Below are positions 13,161-24,730 of a stretch of 64,000 nt of DNA, in pieces; within the stretch, counting starts at the first letter, position 1; the number at the start of each line of letters is the position of its first letter. The translations under genes and the position numbers were made by a program. Under the pieces are notes generated by a model. The model was not told the DNA's origin. It searched no databases and saw nothing but the letters and a program-made list of their open reading frames with translations. Source of the stretch: Paraspadella gotoi (lineage: Eukaryota; Chaetognatha); assembly GCA_051294375.1 (NCBI GenBank), contig CM119268.1, forward strand, positions 7,212,861-7,276,860. The letters are read 5' to 3'.

Positions 13161-13602
13161 GAGAGAGACAGGAGACCATAAGAGGGCGGAGGGTGTGAAA
13201 GCGAGAACGGGGGGGGCGCCAAGGTTGGCCGAGAAATGTCACGGGTGAGAGAAGCCAGTCACACCCCGAATCTCACGAAATTCTTCACCTTTTGGATGAA
13301 AAACTGGAAACAGAAAGAACAAAGATAGAGACAGAAAGTCGGGGATAGAGGGTTGTTATCAAAAGATTAAGGCAGAAAGATGGGGATAATAAGATGGAGA
13401 GAAAAATATGGAGACGGAAAGAGAGAAGATAAGAAAATTTAAAAGAGCGAATAACTAGTTTCTATCTATTTTAATGCATACATTAAAAGGATTAGATTAA
13501 AAAATGAGATGACATAATACATAGAAAAATAGAGAGATATTGAAAGTTGGAGAAAAAATAGTGAAAGTAACGGAGAGACGAAAAGAAATTAGAGAAAGAG
13601 AT

Positions 13603-13642
<40 letters not shown>

Positions 13643-13767
13643 AGAGAGCAGGAGAGAGAGAGTTTTTTATATCGAAATTCCATTTTCTTTTTTGGTCCTT
13701 TTTCGCTTTCCTTCTTATATTTTTCTCTCTCCGTTGGAAAACCAAATATTATTTTTTTGAATTGAAG
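12662..13767 (+). repeat. Dispersed repeat C, copy 2
   Basis: Second copy of the block at 6145-7633, truncated on the left by an assembly gap. Similarity ends sharply at TTGAATTGAAG in both copies. The (GA)n core at 12970-13170 differs strongly in length and interruptions from copy 1. Confidence 0.8.
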
Positions 13768-13857
13768 AAACTTGTTTTTTTTTCTCTATTGGTCATAAAA
13801 ATTTTTTTAACTAAGTCGCAATAGAGAGAAGAAGGCTAAAATTCTTTTCTTGACAGT

Positions 13858-14165
13858 AAAGTAAGTAATAAGTAAAGTAAGTAAGTAAGTAAGCGAGTTT
13901 AGGGATTAGGTTAGTGATAGATTAGATTAGGAGTTGGAATGATGATAGATTAGATTAGGGATTAGGTTAGTGATAGATTAGATTAGGGATTAGGTTAATG
14001 ATAGATTAGATTAGGGATTAGGTTAGTGATAGATTAGATTAGGGATTAGGTTAATGATAGATTAGATTAGGGATTAGGCTAGTGATAAAGGTTAGTAACA
14101 TGGTTTAAAGGATTAAAGATTAAGGTTATGGATTCGGGTTAGAGATTAGGTTAATGATTTAAGCC
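13858..14165 (+). repeat. 28-bp minisatellite rich in TTAGG words
   Basis: After a short (GTAA)n run, about six to seven units of roughly 28 bp repeat, each combining GATTAGGGATTAGG with TTAGTGATAGATTAGA. Every unit holds TTAGGG and TTAGG words. TTAGG is the usual arthropod telomere repeat, but here the words are interspersed and the array is internal and degenerate at its edges. Confidence 0.85.
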
Positions 14166-14292
14166 TACACTTCTAACCTCTTTAGACTGTCTCTCTTTAC
14201 ATTCAAAAATCCCCTTATTCCCCAGACGAGTCCGTCACATCGATGGAAAATTAATTTCGGATCGACCCTCCAAACCCGCGACCTTGCCAACC

Positions 14293-14392
14293 NNNNNNNN
14301 NNNNNNNNNNNNNNNNNNNNNNNNNNNNNNNNNNNNNNNNNNNNNNNNNNNNNNNNNNNNNNNNNNNNNNNNNNNNNNNNNNNNNNNNNNNN
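14293..14392. other. Assembly gap (100 N) abutting a (TA)n run
   Basis: Exactly 100 N, the usual size for an unknown gap, followed directly by (TA)n (14393-14415). The gap probably interrupts a TA microsatellite. Confidence 0.99.
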
Positions 14393-14415
<23 letters not shown>

Positions 14416-14424
<9 letters not shown>

Positions 14425-14855
14425 ACAAGTATTCATTTTACTTTAAAACGCGTCCTTTTAGGCTCAGTTGAAGAGAGAAACAAATAGGAAAGTCAAAATC
14501 GATTTAATACTTAAGGTAATTTGTAAAATTGAGTCAGTGTTGGCTGGAGCAGCTTATTATCAGTTTCACTCGCCAAAAATAAAAATGTTAATGTAAGCAC
14601 CTTATACAAACTGGTTGTTCTAATTCTCAAACACAACGAAAGGAAAGGATTTGCACCGGATTTTAATACTTTACAGTTTGAAAAGTTAAACAAAAAATAT
14701 CATTTCTTGTCAATGATAAATCACTAAAATTGTTTTGTTCAGTCTTTTGTTTAAATGTTTTTTTTCCTTTTTCCCGTTTTCTATTTGGATTTACGTCACT
14801 AGTGCTGAGTATATTCAGCATCTATGGATATTTTAATGCTCGACAGATATTAGTA
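14416..14855. other. Unassigned AT-rich stretch
   Basis: No ORF, repeat partner or RNA gene was recognised. Confidence 0.5.
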
Positions 14856-14859
14856 TCTA

Positions 14860-14892
14860 AAGAGAAAGAGAGAGAGAGAGAGAGGAGAGAGA

Positions 14893-14963
<71 letters not shown>

Positions 14964-14985
14964 AAGAGAAGAGACAGAGAGAGTC
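14860..14985. repeat. (GA)n microsatellite
   Basis: A GA run of about 110 bp with few interruptions. The flank 14990-15340 is a GC-moderate complex sequence without a recognised product, and 15345-15500 is purine-rich. Confidence 0.95.
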
Positions 14986-15589
14986 TCAGGTCTCCCTAGT
15001 CCTCATTTCCACCTTCAGCTTGGTCTCCTCAACCAACTTCCTCTGTCAGTCCAACTCTTCAAAAACTCTTTTCGTCTTCCCAACTTTTCTCACCCACCGC
15101 CAGTCATAACTTACCCTCTTTCATTCATCGTCCTCACCCATTTTTTTCTTCTCCGGTGAACTTTGCTCGCCGACTCATCCAACTTCGCCTTTCCTCGATT
15201 CGGACTCACCTTCTTGACCGAGTGATTTAGACCCCGGGATTTTCGTTTCTTCGGGAAGACGGTTTTTAACTCGCCCGCGATCCGAAGCGACCTCTCGGGA
15301 TAAAGATCAGCGCCGATCAGTGGCTCCATATTCACGGATGATTTATTGATACGAAGAAAACTGTTATAAAAGTATGAATGTATGAAAGAAAACGAAGGAA
15401 ATTAAAAGGAAACGGAAAAAAGGAGGAACAAAAGGAAAAGAAATCAAAATAAAAAAAAAGGAAAATAAAAAAAAAAAGACGAAAGGAGAGGAAAAGAAAT
15501 GAATGCTTTTGTTAGCAACTTTTGAACATCATCCAGCATAAGCCAGCTTTGAAAAGTGAGCGTTTGGAAACGTTTGCCTTGGCCCTTGG

Positions 15590-15652
15590 CTTGGGCAAAG
15601 GCAAAGGCAAAGGCAAAGGCAAAGGCAAAGGCAAAGGCAAAGGCAAAGGCTT
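15590..15652 (+). repeat. (GGCAAA)n hexanucleotide repeat
   Basis: About nine tandem GGCAAA units, preceded by the related word GGCTTGGGCAAAGG. The hexamer would translate as Gly-Lys or Ala-Lys/Gln-Arg, but no gene context is visible. The stretch 15655-16120 holds an ACG/GAC-rich patch (15850-15900) and T-rich sequence only. Confidence 0.9.
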
Positions 15653-16124
15653 GTGACGAAAAAACATGATGACTACAAAGTCAAGACTTATTATAACTAA
15701 TCTAGAATATAGCGACGATAGAAGTTCGGATTGGTTTCATGGCAAATACACAATTGCGGTTTGACAAATTTAGTCTAATGGAGGCAAAGTTTCCAGTCTC
15801 GCCGCCGTAACCATGATGCAAACAACCTCGGCAACCGCGTCGGCAAATGTCGACGACCTCAACGACGACAACGACGACGTCGATGACAACAACAACGACG
15901 AACGCGGCTTCACCGGTGGCCCGGAACGAGCATAAATTGTTAGCCCCGCCCCTAAAATCTCGAATCCGCTGACGGAGGCGAAACAAAAATCGATTCTTTT
16001 CTCTTTTTTTTGACTTTTTTGTTTTTTTTTGTCTTTTTTCTTTCTCAATTTTTTTTGGCTTTTTCAATATCGGTTCTCAAGCCACATTTTTTCGGCTCTT
16101 TTTTACAAAAGCGCCCCATTTCAG

Positions 16125-16320
16125 TCCTTTAATCCCTAGTTCAAATTTTAACCTTGATATTTAATCATTATTTGTTAACAAACATATGACTCTTAATCCT
16201 TAAATGTAATCTAACATTAAACCCCAAACTCTAACCCATAACCTACTCCCTAACCCTAATATTAATCCTGAACCTAATTCTTATTCTTTAACTTTATCTT
16301 TAAACTTAAAAATTAACTTA
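16125..16320. repeat. Degenerate CCTAA/AACCT-like array
   Basis: An AT-rich segment with recurrent words such as TAACCCTAA, AACCTA and TAATCCT at irregular spacing. It resembles a decayed version of the array at 13858-14165 in opposite orientation. Confidence 0.5.
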
Positions 16321-17255
16321 AGAGGAAACGGGGTGTTTTGGGAAAATAAGGCTGATTTTTCTTTCCTTCTCGATTTTCGGCTCGACCGTCCTTCGGGTTT
16401 AACGGCTGCTGCCCCGATGGAGATGCACGCTTCTCGATTTAAGATTTTGTCTCGGTACATCGTAATCGTTTTTGGGTGTTACGTTTTACCTCTTTCTTCA
16501 TTTGCTTTTTCCATGATATCTGGACCTCATTCCAAATTCTCTCTTTCGCTTTAACTCGTAACAGAAAGGAAAAAAAAAAACTCGTAACCAAAAATTAAAT
16601 TATTTTCTTCCCCGTCCTTCAACTCACCCAACTCAATCATTTCCCAATTCTTTAAATCACTTACCTTCCAACCCACCGCTCCACCTCACCCACTTGCCTT
16701 TCCCCATCCCCCCCCCAAAAAAACGAAACCTCATTGTCCGGGCCATTGCCTCTCGTTCCCATTCGTCGACGGTACCAAACGGGACCGGGTAAGGGCGGAC
16801 CCAAACCCGAATGCCGCCCAGAAATTTCCCAGCCACCATAACCAATAAACTTTCCTTTTTATCGGTCAACATATTAGGCTCCTTCCTCGCGAGAGCGACC
16901 GGGCGAGGGAATATGGGGGAGGGAGGGAAAGTTGAAGGGGCGTTAGGGGGGTGGGGAGAGGGTAAGGGAAAGGAGGTTAGGTCGCGAGGTGAGAACGGAA
17001 GGTAAGGGCAACGGGGCATTAACTTTGGGTGGGAGAGAATTGGGTTGGGAGGGGGACTGCAGGCGGCTGAGGCGGTTATTGCGTGCGGTTCGAAGACGGA
17101 AGTGTGGCGCAGCGGGCGGCGGAAGCAGCGGCGGGAGCAGCGGCGGAACAGTTGGGGAGCGCGGCGGGGAGAGCGGCGAGGAAAGATAATGCGAATCTCT
17201 TGTTTTTCGTTTATTCCATCAAGTTTCAAAGCCTGAAGGCGCGTGGGCACAAACG
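16321..17255. other. Unassigned segment, partly GC-rich
   Basis: 16,700-17,190 is GC-rich, ending in a GCGGCGGAAGCAGCGG-type triplet patch. It is open on both strands, but no domain is recognisable. Confidence 0.4.
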
Positions 17256-17257
17256 CT

Positions 17258-17400
<143 letters not shown>

Positions 17401-18365
17401 TTATTTCTTCCAATTGCTGGGAAGTCACAATTATTTAGGCATTAACACTGAACCAAACTGACCAAACTGACCATTGATTATTTGTCAGCAAAAATTTCTG
17501 ACAACGAAAGCACCAATCGAAAATCTAGGATGTACAGCCTCTCCCTCATATTGTTCGCTATGCGATGTCTATCTCTCATTGTCCTCTTTACGATGACTCT
17601 CTCTCAGTCTCTCCGTCTCTCTTTCTCTCTCACTCGTTCATAGTAGTCGTACTCAATCTTTTATTGTGCTTCGGATTTTCTGCTCTCCCTTTGTCAGTTT
17701 CTCGATCGGATTGAAGTCAGAAGTTCGTTTCTAAGCCCACTGATCTAAGCTCAACATAACAAGAGCCAAGAGCAGCTGGAAGATTCTTCACCCAACGGAG
17801 AAATGGTAGGTTCTAGTTCAAAGTTTAAGGTTCACTGATAATTATATTACAATAACATTAAGCATTAATAGAACACACTGAAAGTTTTGATTGATATTAA
17901 AGTTATGTTATCCAAAACTTCTTTACACATTGTCATTGGGTTCTTGAGTAGTTACACAATGTACTTTAAGTATCTTTGCACTTTCACGCTTACATTGATT
18001 TCTGACTTTCAAATTGGCTTATAAATGTAATATTTCTTCGGCCAATTCTCCAGGTTGAAAAAACAATCTCAGTTTCTTTTGCTTTCTTTTCCAATTTATG
18101 TTTTTTTCCAGCGGCATTTCCTTCCAGTAAATCTTGTTATAGTGGCAAAAATTGTAGAAGCAATATATTAAAAAAAAAATAATCAAAAATATTTTTATTT
18201 TTCAAGAGGATACAAAAAAAATTTGCGGTTCATGACTCAGCGACAGAGCGACGATTATTCGTGAAAACCAGGGAGCGTTACGTGACAATGATCACTCGAT
18301 CAGTTAATCACAGATTGTGTTTCTTGTAGTTCTTCAAAGAAAAAAAATTTTCTCTTGTAACGGAC
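17401..18365. other. Unassigned intergenic stretch
   Basis: Complex, AT-leaning sequence. No long ORF, repeat partner or RNA signature was recognised. Confidence 0.5.
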
Positions 18366-18369
18366 CTCA

Positions 18370-19110
18370 AATTCATCGATCTTCATTCCATTCACTCTTC
18401 CCTTCACTCCATTCCTTCCCAATGTACCCTCTCCTTTCCTTCCTCCCCTCCCTTCTCTGCTTCCTTTTCTCTCCCCCTATGTCCTTATCCTTTCCCTTCT
18501 CCCTTCCTTCCTCCCCTCCCTTCTCTCTTCCTCTTTTTCTCCCCCCTATTGTCCCTTCCTCTTTTCCTTCATCCCTTCCCTTCCCTTCCTCCCTCCTTTC
18601 CTCCCCTCCCTCCTCTCCTCTTTCTCTCCCCCCTATGTCCCTTCTCCTTCCCTTCCTCCCTCCTTCCTCCCCTCCCCTCCCTTCTCTCTTCCTCTTTTTC
18701 TCCCCCCTATGTCCCTTCCTCTCTCCCTCCCTTCCTCCGCTCCTTTCCCCCTCCCTCCTCCCTTCCTCTTTCTCTCTCTCCTAATGTCCCTTCTCCTATC
18801 CCTTCCTCCTTCCTTACCTCCCCCTCCTCCCTTCCTCTTTTCTCTCCCCCTACTTGTCCTTCTCCTTCCCTTCCTTCCTCCTTTCCTCCACTCCTCCTCC
18901 CTTCCTCTTTCTCTCTCCCTATGTCCTTCCTCCTTCCTTCCTCCCTTCCCTTCTCCCTCCCTCCTCCCTTCCTCTTTCTCTCCCCTATGTCCCTTCTCCT
19001 ATCCCTTCTTCTTCCTTCCTCCACTCCCTCCTCCCTTCCTCTTTCTCTCTCCCCTATGTCCCTTCCTCCCTTCCGCTTCCTCCTTCCCTTCCTCCCCTCT
19101 CTCCCGGCTT
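18370..19110 (+). repeat. ~70-bp polypyrimidine minisatellite
   Basis: An almost pure C/T tract in which the marker CCCCTATGTCCCTT (with small variants) recurs about nine times, near 18477, 18546, 18632, 18707, 18782, 18850, 18918, 18985 and 19053. This defines a unit of about 70 bp of TTCCTCCCT-type filler. All frames of the C/T strand are open, so the long ORFs here are artefacts. Confidence 0.85.
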
Positions 19111-19439
19111 CTCCTTTTTCATCGGTGTCGACGCCAAGAAGAGAAGAAACAAATCAGAATCCATTTCTTCCTCCGAGAATTTCTTTCTTTTTTATTTATT
19201 TATTTTTTTTTCAAATTTTTTTTCTTTTTTTCTTCTTTTCTTTCAAGAACCAGGGGGATTTTTGCCAGGAAGATATTTTTCAGGACAGGGGAGACGAAGA
19301 CTCATAATCTTTTCTTTTTGTTTGCTTGTATATAATATGTTTGTATATAAAAGGAATTATTTTGTTTAAAACCTATTTTAATTAAACTGCTCCACTCAAG
19401 AAGTTCATTTTGCATATTTAATTTTTATTAGTACTTTTT

Positions 19440-20412
19440 CGGTGTTTTGTCTTTCTTTCGTTTCTTTCCTTTCTTTCTTTCTTCTTTCTTTTTTCTTTCT
19501 TTCTTTCTTTCTTTCTTTTCTTTCTTTTCTTTCTTTTTCCGAACTGTTCTTTTTCCAACCCTCATCCCCCGTATCTTTCCCCCCATTCCTCCCCCCCCTC
19601 CATTACTGTCTCGTTCCCTGTCCCTTTCCTCCCTTTTTCCCTTTTCTCCCTTTCCTCCCCTTTTCTCCATTTCCTCCATTTTCTCTTCTTTTTCTTCCTC
19701 TCCTCCCTTTTTCCCCATTTCCTCCCTTTTCTCCCTTTCTTCCTTTCCTCCCTCTCTCTCTATTCTCTCTTTTCTTCCTTCTCCCTTTTTCTCATTTCCT
19801 CCATTCCTCCCTTTCCTCCCTTTTCTCCCTTTTTTCCCTTTCTCTCTTATTCTCTCTTTTCTTCCTCTCCTCCCTTTCTCCATTTCCTCCTTTTCTTCCT
19901 TTTCTTCCTTTTTCCTCCCTTTCCTCTCTCATTCTCTCTTTTCTTCCTTTCCTCCTTTTTCTCCATTTCCTCCTTCCTCCCTTCATTCCCTTTCTTCTCT
20001 TTCCTCCCTTTCCTCCATTTCCTCCCTTTCCTCCCTTTCCTTCTTTCTCCCTTTCCTTCCTTTCCTCTTCTTTCCCCCTTTTCCTCCCTTTCTTCCTTTT
20101 CCTCCATTTCCTCTCTTTCCTCCCTTCCTCTTTTCCTCCTTTTCTCCTTTCCTCTCTTTTCTCTCCCTTTCTTCCTTTCACCCTTTTTCTCTCCATTTCC
20201 TCTCTTTTCTTCCTCTCCCTCCCTTTTCTCTCATATCTCCCTTTCTCCAATTCTCCCTTTCTCTTTTCCTCCCTTTTCTTCCCTTTTCTCCCTTTTTCTT
20301 CCTTTCATCCCTTTCCTCCCTTTCCTCTCTTTCCTCCTTTTCTCTCTTCTCTCTTCCTCCCTTCCTCCCTTTTCCTCCCTTTCCTCCCTTTCCTCCCTTT
20401 CCTCCCTCTCAC
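19440..20412 (+). repeat. ~1-kb polypyrimidine tract
   Basis: Begins as (CTTT)n (19450-19540), then continues as TTTCCTCCC-type words with almost no purines until 20412. The complementary strand is a 1-kb purine run. The 330-350-codon Pro/Phe/Ser/Leu ORFs on the C/T strand follow from the near absence of A and G and are not genes. Confidence 0.9.
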
Positions 20413-21185
20413 GGTTCACTGGTTCGCAGATTTACGACCATAATTACGAACGGTTTTATGTCCGCCTCTTCATTCGTCGCCAACGTTCATATCTTCTTTC
20501 TTTTATGCTGATCACTCGCCGCCCGATTATTTATTTTCTTTTTAGTCCGACTCTATCTGTCTCTATGTGTCGGTCCGTCTCTCTTTCTGTCTGCCTGTCT
20601 GCGTATATATGCGTCTGTTTGGGTTACAGATTGTCGGTCCGTCTGTTTCTTTTTTCTCACTATTTTCTCACGTATATAATTAAAACCGTCTATATATACA
20701 CGCAAACACAAACACGCGCAGAGATGATTAAATCGAAATGGAAATTCAATTCGCTTGTCTCGCTCGTTAGCAATTAAAAGCGAGAGAATTAGCGACAAAA
20801 TCATTTTCCCGCTCAGCTTAGTATATATTAGAGCTTAAGTTACGTACTAATATTAAAAAGTCAATTATGAACAACATACCATCAGTGAACATTAATTTTT
20901 AAAAAAATTAATTTTATCTTTTTTTGATTTTCGCATTCGTTCCTCACTCATCGTTCCTCACTTAAAGTTAAATTTAGAAATTTTACTACGCCTTAGTATA
21001 AATGTAAAGAGTTAAACATCATTAATAAAAAGGGAATTCCTTCGCTCAGTGACTTTTTATATTTACATACGGGGCTTTACAACGTAATACTCATTATTTA
21101 TGATTAATAACCTCGTTAGAATCATTAGTAAGATGACAAAAAAAAATTATGTAATAAATAGACAATTTAGACATAGTGCTCCATC
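20413..21185. other. Unassigned stretch
   Basis: GTCTGTCTGT-rich patch at 20550-20650, then AT-rich sequence. No gene was recognised. Confidence 0.5.
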
Positions 21186-21187
21186 AA

Positions 21188-21223
21188 TCTATCTTTTTTC
21201 TTTCTTTCTTTCTTTCTTTCTTG

Positions 21224-21281
<58 letters not shown>

Positions 21282-21282
21282 C
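21188..21282 (+). repeat. (CTTT)n microsatellite
   Basis: About 24 CTTT units with one interruption. The following 21283-21450 is GC-richer complex sequence without a recognised product. Confidence 0.95.
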
Positions 21283-21659
21283 GCACGCTCCGATGTGACT
21301 TTTGTTCTTCTCCCCATAAATCGAGGCGGAGATTCTGCGTTGCGGTCGAACCCGATAGAGTATCTGAGTCGCGAGCGCCATTGAAAATCGAGTCGGACCC
21401 AATATTGGCTTCTTTGGTCGTGGTGAGAACTTGTCCCTCACCACCACTCAACTTCTGCGCGGGTCTTTAGTTTAAATCGTTCAATCAAGTGCCAGGCGTC
21501 CTCGTCTGGTTCAAACTAGTTGAAATTAAAATAGATAAACAATTATTTAAGTATGTGAAAAAATGTAATCAGTGTATTTTAAATCGACTTTCATTTTTCC
21601 GATCTTTAATAATTTTTTCTATTCGTCCACTCATAAAGTCGGCTCTCCTTTCCTTATAA

Positions 21660-22600
21660 TATATACCTCTTCTCGAGGTCACTTTAGCCTCTTTTTTATT
21701 TTCTTTCCTCTATTCACCTTATTTCAATTCCTCCTTCTTACTCCTCTTTCCTTTTATCCCACATCCTTTCCTCTCCTTTCCTTCTTCCTCTACCATGTCT
21801 CTTCATACTTCTTTTTCTTTCTTTCCTCCACCTAGTTCTACCTTTTTTCCTCCCATGTCTCTTTCTTCGTCCTTCATTTCATTCCTTCATTTCATTCCCT
21901 CAATTCATTCCTTCATTTAAGTCCCTAAATTCATTCCTTCATTTCATTTCTTCATTTCATTCCTTCATTTCATTTCTTCATTTCATTTCTTCATTTCATT
22001 TCTTCATTTCATTTCTTCATTTCATTTCTTAATTTCATTCCTTCATTTCATTTCTTCATTTCATTCCTTCATTTCATTTTTTCATTTCATTCCTTCATTT
22101 CATTCCTTCATTTCATTTCTTCATTTCATTTCTTCATTTCATTCCTTCATTTCATTTTTTCATTTCATTCCTTCATTTCATTCCTTCATTTCATTCCTTC
22201 ATTTCCTCCCTATACTATTTTTCCTTCCTTGTCCCTCGTCTTTCTTCATCTCTCTTCTTTCCTCCTTCGATTTCATTTCCTCCATTTTTTTCCTCCGCCG
22301 AAATTTATTTTTCTTTTCTCTCTCTCAAACTCCCTTTCCTCCCTCCCTCTTCATTTCCTTCCTTGTCCCTTATCTTTCTTCATCTCTTTTCTTTCCTCCT
22401 TGTCCCTTCTCTTCTTCTTTTCCTTTTCCACCTCCACCTCCCTTTCCTCTCAACCTCTTCTTTTCCTTCCTTTTCCCTTATCTTTATCCCTTCCCTTTGC
22501 TCCCTTGTCCCTTATCTTTATCCCTTTCCTTTCCTCCCTTGTCTCTTATCTTTATCCCTTTCCTTTTCTCCCTTGTCTTTTCTCTTCCTCCGACTTCGAT
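21660..22600 (+). repeat. Pyrimidine-rich tract with a 13-bp minisatellite core
   Basis: The core (about 21865-22205) consists of roughly 25 units alternating CTTCATTTCATTT and CCTTCATTTCATT. The flanks are C/T-rich low-complexity sequence with recurrent CTTGTCCCTTATCTTTATCCC units (22370-22580). Confidence 0.85.
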
Positions 22601-22689
22601 AACGAGGACGGTCCGTTTGCTAATTTTCTCCAATTGTTTTTTCCCCTGACTACAAAAAAATAAAAAAAGAAGGATGGGAGAAAAGTCGA

Positions 22690-22763
22690 TTTGAAAAAAA
22701 GAGAAAGAGAGAGAGGGAAAACGAATGAAAAAGCAAATTCGAAAGGAAAGCGAGAGAGAGAAG

Positions 22764-22807
<44 letters not shown>

Positions 22808-22821
22808 AGAGAGATGAAGAG

Positions 22822-22877
<56 letters not shown>

Positions 22878-22935
22878 AGAAGATGAGAGAGAGAGGGAAA
22901 AAGGGAGAAAGGGAGAGAGAGAAAGAGAGAAATAG
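22690..22935. repeat. (GA)n microsatellite cluster
   Basis: Several GA runs separated by short purine-rich spacers. Confidence 0.9.
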
Positions 22936-22999
22936 GCGTCAGCACGTTAGTTCCCGCGAAATTTTTTTTTTATCCATTTTGAGAACATTACTTTCACGT

Positions 23000-23275
23000 G
23001 GGTAAAAAAGTCCTCTCGTTCGCCTCGCATCGACGCTGCAGGACGTCGCTCAATCGCCGCTGCAGGATTCCGCTCGGCCGCCGGCGCAGCGCCGCGAACG
23101 GGCACAAGATTCAAAATACTACGTGTATTCATTTCAGTTTTCCCCGAGTGAGGACATGGAACCCTCGACGTGACAGAAGTCCAGGCTGCCGTCGCCGCTG
23201 CCGCAGCCGCAGCCGCCGCCGCAGCTACCGCATCCGCCGCCGCAGGCGCAGTCATCGTCGGTTTTCCCGATTTTT
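23000..23275. repeat. GC-rich GCC/GCA triplet patch
   Basis: CGCTGCAGGA and CCGCAGCCGC-like words give a GC-rich island. The Ala-rich minus-strand ORF across it comes from the triplet repeat. No exon signals support a gene. Confidence 0.5.
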
Positions 23276-23673
23276 TTAATTAATCACTTTTATCCTTCTT
23301 TAAATCTCGACAGAGAAAAAAAAACAAACCTCCGATAACACATGTAGGACTCAGCAGGAGAATCGCGTCAACGAAGGACAATAAAATAAAAAGCGGAAGC
23401 CCCAACTCGGACTCGATCAAGATAATTTGATTGCGTCATAAAATTCGTTTTTCTCTTTATCATGTTAATAAAATTGTTAATATATACATCAGTTGAATGT
23501 TCATTATATTTTATTTAATTGACTTCATTACTAAATATCTTACTGCTTGTTCCCGTTGAAAAGTTTCCATGGATCAGAAAAAAATCATGAATAAAACTAT
23601 CTGCTTTTTTCCAGTGATCGTACTGAAAAAAACAAAAATCTAAAAGGAGAATGATTAAAGAAAAAAAAAAGAG

Positions 23674-23749
<76 letters not shown>

Positions 23750-24530
23750 AGAGGAGAGAGAGAGAGATAATTAAAGGAGAAAAAAGGAATTATGATTTGT
23801 TTAAAAGCTACGGAATCTCATTGAGAGAGATAAAGAAAATGACGTAGGGAGACGGTGACGGCGTGAGGTAAGGAAAGATAGAGACAGATCGAAAGACTGA
23901 ATTCTGTTGAAATGATGAAACCGAGAGAAAGAACTCAGTTCACTCCACTCTTTTTTTCCGCTTCTTATTCCAATCCGATCGGCTTAATGACATTGTTTCT
24001 AAACGCACCAATCGACTGAAGAAAATATTCAGTCTCAACATTAAAAATAAAGTAATGAGCCGAATTTAATATTTACCGAATTCATTAACATCTTCGGTGT
24101 ATTAGATTGACTTTGGGGTCGGGCATTGGGTTCAGGTTCATACAGTACCAGGGTCGATCCCCGAAAGTATCTCCCCTACGAAAAGAGTGAGGACGGCCGT
24201 AAACTACTTTCGTGTCCTGGAAAACCCTCAATGACTGGTTTCAAGACTAGGACCTGTTTCATCGCTGGCGAAGGGGCAAAAGAAGTTAGGGATGACAGTC
24301 TTGAGCCCACTCAAAATTGTCATTTAAAAATACTTACTAAAAATCTTTGAAGTTAAAAGGGTTTAGGGTTAAGGTAATTAGGTAATATTTATTTTAAATT
24401 TTTTTTTAAAAAGGAAGTATTTTTAAGTGGTTTTTCAAAAGCCGCCAAAACTGCGGTCGGCGAAAGTAACATTGAGCCCAACTCTTCTGTATAAAGATAA
24501 ACGACACTGTTAATTCCCCCCCCGTAAGAG
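23276..24530. other. Unassigned stretch with a (GA)n run
   Basis: (GA)n at 23670-23770. A complex 190-bp segment at 24120-24310 contains GGGTCGATCCCC, which resembles a tRNA-type B box, but no A box or second copy is visible, so I do not call a SINE. The rest is unassigned. Confidence 0.4.
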
Positions 24531-24564
24531 GGAAGGGAGAAGAGAAGAGAGAGAGACAGAGAGA

Positions 24565-24630
<66 letters not shown>

Positions 24631-24643
24631 ATAAAAGAGAGAG
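24531..24643. repeat. (GA)n microsatellite
   Basis: GA-rich run directly left of repeat A copy 1. Confidence 0.9.
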
Positions 24644-24681
24644 AGGAGATCTGAAACGAATTGCGGAGATGTACGTAATTT

Positions 24682-24730
<49 letters not shown>

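Noticed and set aside
13858-14165. True chromosome end
   Set aside because: The TTAGG words are interspersed in a 28-bp unit and complex sequence with genes continues far to the right.
18317-20511. Very long plus-strand ORFs (150-354 codons) rich in Ser/Pro/Leu/Phe
   Set aside because: They lie in almost pure C/T sequence where stop codons are nearly impossible; all three frames are open together and no domain is present.
22947-23255. Ala-rich minus-strand ORF
   Set aside because: Explained by GCC/GCA triplets; no conserved block and no exon partners.
24120-24310. tRNA or tRNA-derived SINE suggested by GGGTCGATCCCC
   Set aside because: The B-box-like word lacks a base of the consensus, and no A box, cloverleaf or second copy is visible.
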